A stretch of DNA of 13,449 nucleotides from DUZB01 sp964407525 (GCA_964407525.1 CAYOWC010000115.1:1-13449), one strand, 5' to 3'. Counted from the first letter of the stretch, positions 5,677-13,449 are shown. Program-made: numbers and translations. Notes: generated by a model not told the origin, from the letters alone.

Positions 5677-6744
5677 CTACTTAAGAGAAATCGCTTTTTC
5701 CGGACAGGTTTCCTGGCAGCAGAAACATGTAATACAGGTATCTGCATCCACTTCGGGGAACTCTTCCCCCATGGACAAAGCCGATACAGGACATTGATCG
5801 ATACAGGTTGCGCAGCCTGTACATAAGGACGAATCGATCTGCGGTCTTAAAACCATTCGACTGTGGAGAAAGTCCTGCATTCGTTTATTGTTGAGAATGG
5901 CTTCACCACTTAAGGGTGGAAGTTTGAAATCAGGAATCGGTTCTAACTCCCCCACGATTTCCATGGCATCGAGATCATAATCTCCCAGACCCATCTCTTT
6001 GGCTTTCTGCAGAAACCTCAACAGACGTGGTTCGCAACCCATCATCGTCGCCACGACCGCATCCATCGCCACGGCGTTATCAGACGCCAATATCAGACCG
6101 ATATCCCGTAAATCAGGGGAAGCAGGACCATTGCCCTCCATTCCCACTACAGCATCCATCAGGAAGAAATGAGGAATGCGAATCTGGAACACATCCACCA
6201 GCATTTCATGAAATCTCTCAGGGCTGCCGGCAGCCTTGTGCAGCCTGGCCTTCTGTGCCCCGGGAAGAAACCCATAACTGTTTTTGATAGCACCGGTGAT
6301 AACAGTTAACCCATGTGTCTTGAATTTCGGCAAGCTGATAATAACGTCCGCATCTCTGACGATCCGTGAGATACTCACACGCGACATATAATCCGGGTTA
6401 AAATCAACTTTAAGAGAATCGTTTCCGATATTCTGGTAATATTTTCCGGCTGCTTCCATCAGGCCGGTTTTCTTAAAGCTCTCCTCGTTTGCCCCGTAGC
6501 TCACGACCCCGGGATTGTCTCCCACAACGATAGTGGCAGGCTCCATGCTTTCCACTTTCTTCACCACAGCACGAAGGACAGCCGGATGGGTCACAACTCC
6601 TTCCTCCGCCTGGGAAGCGCGCAACACGTTCGGTTTGATCAACACTGTTTTTCCACGAAGATCAAGGGGAAAGAGTTCAAAGGCCTTTTCTACAGCCGGA
6701 CCGACATTTTCATAGGTGGCAGGATGGATCATTACCTTGGACAT
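5677..6744 (-). CDS. DUF362 domain protein with C-terminal 2x[4Fe-4S] ferredoxin
   Basis: This 355-residue protein, probably cytoplasmic, has a DUF362 domain over about residues 1-285 (KTVLIKPNV 32-40, VVGDNPG 73-79, IISLPKFKTH 135-144, GAIKNSYGFLPG 151-162, MDAVVGMEGNGP 196-207). The C-terminal ferredoxin has two complete cluster motifs: Cys308/311/314-Cys318 and Cys337/340/343-Cys347, each followed by Pro. The role of DUF362 is not established; the fusion points to a redox or iron-sulfur function in anaerobes. GAGG lies 8 nt before the ATG, and the gap to the DUF3786 gene is 18 bp, so it is likely the last gene of the long liv-M20-DUF3786 run. An extra Cys342 beside cluster 2 is present. 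All eight cluster cysteines are intact, so electron carriage is expected. Confidence 0.9.
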   Translation of the reverse strand: MSKVMIHPATYENVGPAVEKAFELFPLDLRGKTVLIKPNVLRASQAEEGVVTHPAVLRAVVKKVESMEPATIVVGDNPGVVSYGANEESFKKTGLMEAAGKYYQNIGNDSLKVDFNPDYMSRVSISRIVRDADVIISLPKFKTHGLTVITGAIKNSYGFLPGAQKARLHKAAGSPERFHEMLVDVFQIRIPHFFLMDAVVGMEGNGPASPDLRDIGLILASDNAVAMDAVVATMMGCEPRLLRFLQKAKEMGLGDYDLDAMEIVGELEPIPDFKLPPLSGEAILNNKRMQDFLHSRMVLRPQIDSSLCTGCATCIDQCPVSALSMGEEFPEVDADTCITCFCCQETCPEKAISLK

Positions 6745-6762
6745 ATCTTTAACCTCACTTTT

Positions 6763-7377
6763 TTATTCCCTCTCCATGGATGCCCCTTCCCCTATCCTCC
6801 TACAGATTTCAACGGACAGAGAAAATATTACATCAGGGGGGAGATGTTCTGAAATGGTTTTATCGAAAAGGAGTTTTGCTTCAGGAGGAAATTCGTTGTC
6901 TCCTTTCCACAGAAGAACGGCTACAGGAATATGGGGCGTAATGGAGAAAGCGTAGGCGGTATCTGCCATTTGTAGGGGGTTACCGTCCAACTGGCGACAT
7001 CTTTTTTCAAATTCTTCCGGATGATTTCCGTATGGTTCTTCAATGAGATGGGTGGGAATTTTATGAGGTCCACGGAAAAATGCAGCCCCACCGGGGACTT
7101 CTTTTTCCGATATCCAGTCTCCGCTTACTGCAATTTCCTTCACTCGAAGGAGGGTATACATAATGAAGAGGCCCAGAAGAATATTCACATTGGGATTATC
7201 GGCGTCTTTTCTGAAGATTGTGGAATTACGTAAATCAATAAGATAGTCTTCTCCCCACACACTCAGCAGATAGGTATGATTTGAGTGATCATAATCGCAG
7301 AGTGCAACCCTGCATATATCCGAGGGATTTTTCTCAGCCAATTCCTGAAAGTAGCTTTCGTCAACGGTATCGGTCAT
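6763..7377 (-). CDS. DUF3786 domain protein
   Basis: This 204-residue soluble protein matches the DUF3786 pattern: an early NPSDICR (17-23), the WGEDYLIDLRNS strand (41-52), the helical NILLGLFIMYTLLR region, and a C-terminal LLWKGDNEFPPEAKLLFD segment before HLPPD. The family occurs mainly in anaerobes and has no defined activity. I chose the ATG at 7377 because GAAGAG precedes it and it begins 10 bp after the M20 stop. The longer frame from 7413 would overlap that gene and add 12 unlike residues. It is positioned between an M20 peptidase and a DUF362-ferredoxin protein and probably cotranscribed with both. No signal peptide or membrane helix is clear. Confidence 0.8.
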   Translation of the reverse strand: MTDTVDESYFQELAEKNPSDICRVALCDYDHSNHTYLLSVWGEDYLIDLRNSTIFRKDADNPNVNILLGLFIMYTLLRVKEIAVSGDWISEKEVPGGAAFFRGPHKIPTHLIEEPYGNHPEEFEKRCRQLDGNPLQMADTAYAFSITPHIPVAVLLWKGDNEFPPEAKLLFDKTISEHLPPDVIFSLSVEICRRIGEGASMERE

Positions 7378-7387
7378 AATTATCTCT

Positions 7388-8518
7388 TCAGTGTTCCAAC
7401 CAGTTTCTGGCAATTTCCAGATAAAACTCTACTGCCTGGCCAATCTTTTCCACCACGCAGTATTCATTGGTCTGATGGGCCTGGGAGGATTCGCCCGGTC
7501 CAAGAATCAGGGTGGGAGGATTTCCAAGGGCGGACGTCAGAACAGAAGCGTCGGTAAAAAAGTTAACATATCCGGGCTCAGGTCTGGTCCCCTGTATCCG
7601 TTCAATACTATCAAGGACTTGCATTATCCATGGATCGGTAACTGGTGTCAGAATACCGGGAAGATCGATCAGTCTCTGAATAGATATATTCCGACCGATA
7701 TGCCCTTGGATCTCTTCAAAAAGTTCGGCATGCTCCAGACCAGGCACTGTGCGCAAATCCACCCGGAAACGCGCCGAATCCGGGACCATGTTGATCTTGG
7801 AACCACCGATGAAGGTCCCCACATTTACCGTAGGCGTGCCGAATTGCGGATGCACGTCGGCCCCGGAAAAGAAATTTTCCAGGCTTAGCGCCGCACGGGC
7901 AGCCGTGTAGATCGCATTTTCTCCCAGGTCCGGCATTGACCCATGTGCTGACTTTCCTTTAGCCGTGCATTCCAGCCAAAAGGCCCCCTTATGCCCCAAA
8001 AAAGGAATATTGCCGCTGGGTTCGGCTACCACAATTGCTCCAGCATCATCGGGAAGAACTCCGCTCTCTTTCATCTGGGAAGCCCCTTCACAACCCGTTT
8101 CCTCTCCGGCCGTGAATATAAAAAAAAGACTGCGCCCCCTTTCCGGATCACCCGCCAGGCGAAGCGCAGTGACTACCATGGCTGCGATACCGCTCTTCAT
8201 ATCACTGGCGCCCCGTCCAATAAGATGCCCGTCCTTGATTTCAGCATCATGGGGAGGACTGTCCCACTGGGCTTCGCCCACAGGAACCGTGTCAAGATGC
8301 CCGGTAAAAACCAACGGCGATCCAGAAGAGCGTCCAGGAAGAAGGGCGATCAATCCCGTGCTGTTATCCCCTAAGCGGGGATAAGAAACTTGAAGCCCGG
8401 CTTCGGCCAGAAGTTCACCAAGATAACGGGCTGCAGGCTCTTCATTGCCGGGAGGATTGATAGTATCCATCCGGATAAGGGTTTGTGTAAGTTCAACTGG
8501 ATCGGGTATGTTTGTCAT
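7388..8518 (-). CDS. M20 family metallopeptidase, ArgE/DapE type
   Basis: This 376-residue cytoplasmic zinc amidohydrolase is related to acetylornithine deacetylase and succinyl-diaminopimelate desuccinylase. Visible sites: GHLDTVP (73-79, His74 and Asp76), GRGASDMKSG with bridging Asp107 (101-110), AGEETG with the catalytic Glu139-Glu140 (137-142), Glu166 in VAEPSG, the lid-domain GKSAHGS (188-194), and His348 in QAHQTNEY. All metal ligands are present. The exact substrate is not deducible; ArgE, DapE and carboxypeptidase-like enzymes share these motifs. The ATG is preceded by GGAAG. The gene starts 24 bp after livF on the same strand, suggesting that it acts on something the Liv transporter imports. 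It is only distantly similar to the other M20 enzyme at 2261-3493. Confidence 0.9.
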   Translation of the reverse strand: MTNIPDPVELTQTLIRMDTINPPGNEEPAARYLGELLAEAGLQVSYPRLGDNSTGLIALLPGRSSGSPLVFTGHLDTVPVGEAQWDSPPHDAEIKDGHLIGRGASDMKSGIAAMVVTALRLAGDPERGRSLFFIFTAGEETGCEGASQMKESGVLPDDAGAIVVAEPSGNIPFLGHKGAFWLECTAKGKSAHGSMPDLGENAIYTAARAALSLENFFSGADVHPQFGTPTVNVGTFIGGSKINMVPDSARFRVDLRTVPGLEHAELFEEIQGHIGRNISIQRLIDLPGILTPVTDPWIMQVLDSIERIQGTRPEPGYVNFFTDASVLTSALGNPPTLILGPGESSQAHQTNEYCVVEKIGQAVEFYLEIARNWLEH

Positions 8519-8542
8519 GGTCGTTTTCTTCCTTTTGTTCTT

Positions 8543-9262
8543 CTATCCAAAATAGGCTTCTTGAACACCTTTATTTTCACGCAGGGACTTGGCATCACCC
8601 TGGGCTACCACCCCACCTTTGGAGAGGACATATCCGTAATCGGAAATGGCAAGCGTCTGTCGCACGTTCTGTTCCACCAGAAAAACGGTCACTTTCTGTT
8701 GTTTGATCTCTTGAATGATGTTGAAATTTTCTTTCACCAGCAAGGGCGAGAGGCCCAGGGAAGGTTCATCAATAATCAACAACTTTGGCGCCCCCATCAA
8801 CCCGCGGCCGATAGATACCATAGCCTGTTCCCCCCCCGACATGGTACCGGCTAACTGGGAGGTCCGTTCTTCGAGGCGGGGAAAGATCTGGTAAACTTTC
8901 TTCACGCGCTCCAGCAAGACATCCTTATCATTTTCCTGGTACCCGCCTAACCGGAGATTTTCTCCTACGGTAAGACCGGGAAAGACCTTACGTCCTTCCG
9001 GGATGGAGGCGATTCCCGCCCGAATAATTTTGTGGGTGGCAAGACGAGTAATATCCGTGCCCTGAAAAAAAATACTGCCGGTTCGGGGCCGGGTCAATCC
9101 GAGGACAGAACGAATCAGAGTCGTCTTGCCGGCGCCGTTGTTTCCCAACAGACAGGTAATGGTACCACGAGCCACTTCCAGGGAGAGGTTTTCGAGCACA
9201 TCGGCCCGGTCATAAGCAGTATAAATGCCTTGAACACTCAAAGACAAATCGTTGTTTCCCAT
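8543..9262 (-). CDS. livF: branched-chain-type amino acid ABC transporter ATPase LivF
   Basis: This 239-residue cytoplasmic ATPase subunit energises uptake together with LivG. Walker A is GNNGAGKTT (40-48), the IPEGRKVFPGLTVGENL segment (87-103) is typical of LivF, the ABC signature is MSGGEQ (141-146), Walker B is LLIIDEPSLGL (161-171), and VEQN (196-199) occupies the switch position as in other LivF proteins. Length and motifs are normal. Its ATG overlaps the livG stop by one base (TGATG), which implies translational coupling and equal amounts of the two ATPases. The specificity of Liv-type transporters in such bacteria is often broader than Leu/Ile/Val. Confidence 0.95.
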   Translation of the reverse strand: MGNNDLSLSVQGIYTAYDRADVLENLSLEVARGTITCLLGNNGAGKTTLIRSVLGLTRPRTGSIFFQGTDITRLATHKIIRAGIASIPEGRKVFPGLTVGENLRLGGYQENDKDVLLERVKKVYQIFPRLEERTSQLAGTMSGGEQAMVSIGRGLMGAPKLLIIDEPSLGLSPLLVKENFNIIQEIKQQKVTVFLVEQNVRQTLAISDYGYVLSKGGVVAQGDAKSLRENKGVQEAYFG

Positions 9263-10038
9263 CAGTCCACCCCCAGATAGGCCTGCTGAACTTCGGGATC
9301 GGAAGCAATCTCCTGATAGGTTCCCTCGCAGATTTTTTGGCCGAAATTGAGTACCGCACAGGTATCGGTACTGCGCTCCATAACAGACATTTCGTGTTCA
9401 ATGATAATGATAGTCAAATCCTCAATTTTATCTTTGATCTGAACGATGTCATCAATGAGACGGAAGGTTTCTTCATGGGTCATCCCTGCGGATGGTTCAT
9501 CTAAAAGCAGGAGCTTTGGATTGGAAATCAAAGCTCTGCAGATCTCGATACGCCGGCGGGAAATCATAGGGAGGGTCACCACGGGCTCGAAGATTCTATC
9601 TGCCAGGTCAGGGTCAAAGATGGTAATAAGATCCCTCGTTTTATCCAGAATTTCCCTGTACTGGGCAGCCAGGGACCGCCTTCTGAAAAGGTTGAAAAAA
9701 AGGCCGTTTTCAAGCTGGCTGTGATCGCCCAGAGCGATGTTATCCATGATGCTCAGCGGCAGAAGAAGACGAGATCGTTGAAAAGTACGTGCAACCCCGG
9801 CCCTGTAAACCTTCTGGGAAGAAAAATCAGTGATGTCTCCTCCTTCAAAGGTCACCTTTCCTGAAGAGGTCGGATAGATGCCGGTAACCACATTGAAAAA
9901 AGTGGTTTTACCTGAGCCATTGGGCCCGATGAGACCGAGAATTTTATTTCGCGCCACATCCAGGTCAAGATCCGCCAGGGCAGTTACACCACCAAATTTT
10001 TTCCCGAGTTTTGATATACTCAGTAATACATTTTGCAC
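9262..10038 (-). CDS. livG: branched-chain-type amino acid ABC transporter ATPase LivG
   Basis: This 258-residue ATPase subunit pairs with LivF. Walker A is GPNGSGKT (38-45), the Q-loop is ARTFQ (83-87), Walker B is LLLLDEPSAGM (176-186), the switch is IEHEMSVM (213-220), and the C-terminal EIASDPEVQQAYLG is LivG-typical. The ABC signature, usually of the LSYGxQRR kind, reads LPMISRRRIEI (156-166) and lacks the glycine. I chose the GTG at 10038 because AAGGA lies about 10 nt upstream and the length then matches LivG. A longer frame opens with TTG at 10089. It lies 54 bp after livM and overlaps livF by one base. Confidence 0.93.
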   Translation of the reverse strand: MQNVLLSISKLGKKFGGVTALADLDLDVARNKILGLIGPNGSGKTTFFNVVTGIYPTSSGKVTFEGGDITDFSSQKVYRAGVARTFQRSRLLLPLSIMDNIALGDHSQLENGLFFNLFRRRSLAAQYREILDKTRDLITIFDPDLADRIFEPVVTLPMISRRRIEICRALISNPKLLLLDEPSAGMTHEETFRLIDDIVQIKDKIEDLTIIIIEHEMSVMERSTDTCAVLNFGQKICEGTYQEIASDPEVQQAYLGVD

Positions 10039-10092
10039 TGGTAATACATCCTTCCAAGTGACAGACAAGTAACGGGAGACAGATAACAAAGG

Positions 10093-11247
10093 CTATTTCA
10101 GAGTGAGATAGCTGCGCAGGGGACGCGGCAGCAGACCCTGGGGCCGGAACAACAGGATCGCAATAACCAGGGCAGAGAACAACAGGAAACGATATTCCTG
10201 CAAAACCTGAAATTTTTCCGGAATCAATATCACAATGCTGGTTGCAGCCACCGTTCCCCACATGGAACCCAAGCCCCCCAGGATCACAATGGACAGGAGG
10301 ATCAGTGAGTCTCCGAACGTAAAGTTGGTTGGAGCAATATACCCTAGCATCGTGGCATAAAAAGCACCCGCCACCCCGCAATAAAAATTCCCCATGGTAA
10401 AGGCAGTAATTTTCCATCTCGGAATGGATTGACCAAAACAGGCGCTCACCGTTTCATCCAAACGTACAGCGTCCATATTCAGTCCTACCCAGGAGTCCTC
10501 CATCCGGCGTGCCAGAATAAAGCCCCCTATGGTTAGCAATAGAATAACGAGAATATATCCAAGATAGAAACAACCCTCAAAGGAACCGATTACGATATCC
10601 TGGTTGAAATCCCACCCAAACATGTTCAGAGCACCACATTTCAAGCCCTGGGGACCGCCAAGCGTATCGTTGACTTCCAGGAACGTCTTAAACAACAAAG
10701 CAAAAGCAATGGTAACCAATGCGGCATAATGTCCCCTTGTCTTGAGAACAGGAATCAGGACGACAAAACCCAACAGAGCAGCCATCAAGCCGCCGATAAA
10801 GATAATCAGGAGGTGGGGCACAGCCGTATTTTTGGTCAGAATGGCAGCCGTATAACAGCCTACCCCAAAAAAAGAGGCTCCGGCGAAATTCATTACCCCC
10901 ACAAATCCGAACTGGATATTCAACCCCAGGCAGGTGAGGACATAAACAAGGACCGTACCAATAAGAAAAAGCACAAAAGGATCATCGTAGAAATAGAGGC
11001 TTACCGCAAAAACTCCGGCAACCACGGCTATGGAAAAAGCACGCGGATGCTCTTTCGCGCTCTCTCCGACGGTTCCGAGAACCCGTAGATATTTTAGTGC
11101 CGTTATGGTAAGTCCGGCCCCTAAAAGGAGCCCGAAAACTACCATCTGCGACTCGCCGGCCAGGAAAAACACCATGTAAACTGAACCTGCCAGCACGGCA
11201 AGAACAGAAGGTAGAATAGAAGTTCGTTTCTTCAAGGTTTCAGACAT
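10093..11247 (-). CDS. livM: branched-chain-type amino acid ABC transporter permease LivM
   Basis: This 384-residue inner-membrane permease forms the translocation pore with LivH. It contains about ten hydrophobic segments, including two to three N-terminal ones (about 11-55 and 71-86) before the core domain. Core landmarks: LTCLGLNIQFGFVGVMNFA (104-122), KTRGHYAALVTIAFALLF (169-186), NDTLGGPQGL (193-202), the cytoplasmic coupling loop (250-283), and the ending LLFRPQGLLPR (365-375). It is longer than the minimal LivM of about 320 residues because of the N-terminal helices, as in enteric LivM. The start is 4 bp after the livH stop. Confidence 0.94.
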   Translation of the reverse strand: MSETLKKRTSILPSVLAVLAGSVYMVFFLAGESQMVVFGLLLGAGLTITALKYLRVLGTVGESAKEHPRAFSIAVVAGVFAVSLYFYDDPFVLFLIGTVLVYVLTCLGLNIQFGFVGVMNFAGASFFGVGCYTAAILTKNTAVPHLLIIFIGGLMAALLGFVVLIPVLKTRGHYAALVTIAFALLFKTFLEVNDTLGGPQGLKCGALNMFGWDFNQDIVIGSFEGCFYLGYILVILLLTIGGFILARRMEDSWVGLNMDAVRLDETVSACFGQSIPRWKITAFTMGNFYCGVAGAFYATMLGYIAPTNFTFGDSLILLSIVILGGLGSMWGTVAATSIVILIPEKFQVLQEYRFLLFSALVIAILLFRPQGLLPRPLRSYLTLK

Positions 11248-11251
11248 GTAA

Positions 11252-12172
11252 TTAAACTCTTTCCGTTTCTTTTTCGCCCAGAAGACCGGTAGGTTTGATA
11301 GCGATCAGAATAATAACCACACCAAAGGCAAAGACATCCTTGTATGCGCTGGCAAAAGGCAGCGCTGCAGCACCAATGGTCTGAAGCAGAGCGAAAAGAA
11401 AGCCTCCTACAATAGCACCATAAATATTTCCAAAACCGCCAACCGCAGCCGCGCTGAAACCGATGGCTCCCAGGAGCAATCCCATATTGAAGCTTAGTTC
11501 ATTGTAATACAGGCCATAGATAACACCGGCAAAAGCAGCCAGGCCTGATCCGATGGCAAAGGTGACATACACCACCATATTAAAGTTGATCCCCATTATT
11601 CGAGCCGTTTCTTCGTCCTGGGACACGGCGCGAATGGCCATCCCCAACTTGGTGCGCTTGATAATTATTTGTACCAGCATGATCATCAAGATACCGGTGA
11701 TAAGCATGGCAACATTATCAAAACGCAAGGTAAAATTACCCCAGGAATGGCTCCAATCGGGCAGAAGCGCGGGGAAATGTTTGGGATTAGCGCCATCGGG
11801 ATAGAACAGGCGAATAGACTCTCTGAGTACGGTCCCCAACATCAGGGTGATCAACAGGGTATTGAGAGGCGGCGCCCCTTTCAGGGGGATTATCAACACC
11901 TTGGCAATGACTGCGCCTAAAAAACCAATAGCTGCCATAGCAACCAGGGCCACCACCACCAGCATGAAAGAGGGTGAGGTCAGACCTATCAGATTCAAGC
12001 CTAAATAGACGGAGAATGACGTGAAAACACCCCAGGTAAGCATATCACCATGGGAGAACTTGATGACGTCAAGCACACCGAAAAACAGGGTAAAACCAAC
12101 AGCCACCAAAGCATATATTAATCCCAGCATAAGTCCGTTTACGGTATGCTGGGCTATCAGTCCAATGTCCAT
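11252..12172 (-). CDS. livH: branched-chain-type amino acid ABC transporter permease LivH
   Basis: This 306-residue inner-membrane permease partners LivM. The opening NGLMLGLIYALVAVGFTLFF (12-31) and VIKFSHGDMLTWG (36-48) are classic LivH. The coupling (EAA-like) loop is TKLGMAIRAVSQDEETARIMGIN (174-196, split here by position: TKLGMAIRA and ETARIMGIN). AAAVGGFGNIYGAIVGG (241-257) and IKPTGLLG (292-299) follow. About eight helices are expected. The ATG has only a modest GGAA about 9 nt upstream. It is separated from the binding-protein gene by 103 bp that carry a terminator-like hairpin and a 14-bp repeat, so it is probably expressed at a lower level than the binding protein. Confidence 0.94.
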   Translation of the reverse strand: MDIGLIAQHTVNGLMLGLIYALVAVGFTLFFGVLDVIKFSHGDMLTWGVFTSFSVYLGLNLIGLTSPSFMLVVVALVAMAAIGFLGAVIAKVLIIPLKGAPPLNTLLITLMLGTVLRESIRLFYPDGANPKHFPALLPDWSHSWGNFTLRFDNVAMLITGILMIMLVQIIIKRTKLGMAIRAVSQDEETARIMGINFNMVVYVTFAIGSGLAAFAGVIYGLYYNELSFNMGLLLGAIGFSAAAVGGFGNIYGAIVGGFLFALLQTIGAAALPFASAYKDVFAFGVVIILIAIKPTGLLGEKETERV

Positions 12173-12210
12173 CAGGGTTTTTCCATGTGTCAGTCAGGAG
12201 TTTGTTAAAC

Positions 12211-12224
12211 GAGTAGTCGAGTAG
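12211..12224. repeat. 14-bp repeat GAGTAGTCGAGTAG, copy 2
   Basis: Identical to 3881-3894. It lies between the T run of the intra-operon terminator and the livH ribosome site, 38 nt before the livH start. As in copy 1, it reads CTACTCGACTACTC in the direction of the downstream gene. Confidence 0.5.
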
Positions 12225-12270
12225 AAAAAAAGGCTGGAAAGCGGAGCGACTGAGATGGCCGCCCCGCTTT
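12225..12270 (-). terminator. intrinsic terminator / attenuator between binding protein and livH
   Basis: On the minus strand AAAGCGGGGCG (12260-12270) pairs with CGCTCCGCTTT (12238-12248), 10 of 11 positions, around an 11-nt loop. After CCAGCC follows a run of seven T (12225-12231). It begins 5 bp past the binding-protein stop codon. Such partial terminators in liv operons allow high periplasmic binding protein with less permease and ATPase. Confidence 0.72.
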
Positions 12271-12275
12271 TTAAG

Positions 12276-13436
12276 TTAGCGTCTTTTCAGCTTGCGTTTG
12301 CCGGATGCGTATTCGGAATCCTTCCACGGCACCCATTTTCCGTCCTGAACCACATATTTGGTAATGGCCGGAGAAGTGTTCTGACCATGTTCATCAAAGG
12401 TCACGGAACCCACAATAGCTTCGTATCCTTTAATGTTTTCCATCCTCTTCACCACTGCCTTTCGGCTGGGACCCACCTCTTCAATAACATCCAGAATCAG
12501 GGTCATGGCTGCAAAGGCAAATGGGCCGAATGCATCCGGTGCTTCCTTATATCCCACCTTGTTGTATTCTTCCAGAAACCACACACCTCCTGGGAGGTTT
12601 TCTACTGGCTCACCTTCCCTGAACGCTATGGTCCCTTCAGAAAGCCCACCCGATCCGGAGATAAAGGCGTCGGAAATAATGCCTGAGCAACTTTGAAACT
12701 GCGAGGTAAGGCCCAGTTTTTCCATTTGCAGTCGGATCCGCACTCCCAATGGAGTCAGGCCACCAAACCAGATAACATCGGGATTAAGCTTTTTGGCCTG
12801 GGTAAGTTCAGCTGTAAAGTCTTGTTGATCGGATGTAACACCGAAACTTCCAAGGATTTTTCCGCCGTTCTGGGTAAGATATTTGGAAAAGTATTCGTTC
12901 ATACCCTTGCCGTAGTCCGTGGTGTCGTACAGATTGACCCAAGTTTTGTATCCCAGACCCGTGATGAATTTCGCAGCGACTTCATTTTGATTGATCATCG
13001 TACCATTGATACGGTGAATCTCTTTGTAATCATTTCCGTAGGTAATGCCAGGATGGACTGCTCCCCAAACCACAATGGGCAGACCGAATTTGTGATAGAC
13101 ATCCACGGAGGCCAGTGCCACCACAGAGCAGTAATGGGCCGCAGCAGCAATGATTTTTTTGTTTGCGGCCGCTTTGGTGGCCACCTGTACACCTGAATTA
13201 GGTTTACACTCATCGTCAAGGACCACCAGTTCATAATGGTATTTGGCTTTGGGATCCGCATTCCTCAGCTGGACAGCCAAATCAGCGGAGTTTCTTCCTC
13301 CAACACCGATAGCGGAAACGCCCCCGGTAAGGGGTCCGATAAAAGCCACCTCTACCGTATCTTTTGCCATGGACGGTCCTGCCGCAACAATAAAAAGCAA
13401 TCCCAGAGCAATACTCATACCCCTTTTCAGACTCAT
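12276..13436 (-). CDS. periplasmic amino-acid-binding protein of Liv-type ABC transporter
   Basis: This 386-residue substrate-binding protein of the Leu/Ile/Val-binding (type I periplasmic) family delivers ligand to LivHM. A Sec signal peptide is clear: MSLKRGMSIALGLLFIVAAG, with likely cleavage after SMA (residue 24). The mature chain begins VEVAFIGPLTGGVSAIG. Family landmarks include the ELVVLDDECKPNSGVQVA region (68-85), DYGKGMNEYF, and DVIWFGGLTPLG. The ligand may be Leu/Ile/Val or another amino acid or amide; pocket residues were not assigned. The C-terminus ends in the unusual basic run KRKLKRR. The ATG has GGAGGA at spacing 7. It is the first gene of the liv operon in the window; the promoter lies beyond the right edge. 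A terminator-like hairpin follows. Confidence 0.94.
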   Translation of the reverse strand: MSLKRGMSIALGLLFIVAAGPSMAKDTVEVAFIGPLTGGVSAIGVGGRNSADLAVQLRNADPKAKYHYELVVLDDECKPNSGVQVATKAAANKKIIAAAAHYCSVVALASVDVYHKFGLPIVVWGAVHPGITYGNDYKEIHRINGTMINQNEVAAKFITGLGYKTWVNLYDTTDYGKGMNEYFSKYLTQNGGKILGSFGVTSDQQDFTAELTQAKKLNPDVIWFGGLTPLGVRIRLQMEKLGLTSQFQSCSGIISDAFISGSGGLSEGTIAFREGEPVENLPGGVWFLEEYNKVGYKEAPDAFGPFAFAAMTLILDVIEEVGPSRKAVVKRMENIKGYEAIVGSVTFDEHGQNTSPAITKYVVQDGKWVPWKDSEYASGKRKLKRR

Positions 13437-13449
13437 ACCGATTTCCTCC
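13437..13449 (-). promoter_or_regulatory. strong ribosome binding site of the binding-protein gene
   Basis: GGAGGA (13444-13449 on the minus strand) lies 7 nt before the ATG at 13436, a near-perfect Shine-Dalgarno. It is the strongest in the window and fits high expression of the periplasmic component. The window ends here. Confidence 0.85.

Noticed and set aside
8830..8837. Run of eight C in livF as a second slippage site
   Set aside because: It encodes the essential SGG of the ABC signature and the frame is intact; eight bases with strong protein constraint give no reason to propose switching.

Overview
The window reads as chromosomal DNA of a strictly anaerobic Gram-negative bacterium, most likely a member of the Desulfobacterota (the former Deltaproteobacteria). 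This is inferred from the gene content: a DUF362 protein fused to a 2x[4Fe-4S] ferredoxin, a DUF3786 protein, a cobalamin-assembly kinase, and a complete branched-chain-type amino acid ABC transporter. No rRNA, tRNA, CRISPR array, phage gene or transposase gene was found. All confident genes except one lie on the minus strand.

Layout, low to high coordinates. (1) 81-1866: a tight minus-strand unit transcribed MBL-fold hydrolase -> cobU -> vanZ-like, with a plausible sigma70-type promoter at 1913-1941 and two hairpins after the last gene. (2) 1867-2260: a gene-free gap of 394 bp that holds this promoter and a 233-bp nested inverted repeat (2019-2251) resembling a MITE or other non-autonomous intergenic repeat. 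(3) 2261-3854: DUF202 membrane protein followed by an M20 metallopeptidase, both minus strand; the DUF202 gene carries a run of ten G. (4) 3855-4126: a divergent control region with a perfect 10-bp palindrome over a candidate -10 box. (5) 4127-5368: the only confident plus-strand gene, a permease of the aromatic/hydroxy amino acid (HAAP/APC) type, followed by a 308-bp stretch with only a doubtful small ORF. (6) 5677-13436: a long minus-strand run, transcribed in the order substrate-binding protein -> livH -> livM -> livG -> livF -> M20 peptidase (ArgE/DapE type) -> DUF3786 -> DUF362-ferredoxin. A strong terminator-like hairpin sits between the binding-protein gene and livH.

How the genes may work together: the right half looks like an amino acid (or amino acid derivative) uptake cassette coupled to a cytoplasmic M20 amidohydrolase, so uptake of N-acyl amino acids or small peptides followed by hydrolysis is a reasonable hypothesis. 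The M20 enzyme and the HAAP-type permease on the left fit the same amino-acid-scavenging theme, but nothing in the sequence proves a shared pathway. The window is mostly ordinary metabolism. The items most deserving a second look are the nested inverted repeat, the G10 tract, the divergent ABC signature of LivG, and the intra-operon terminator.
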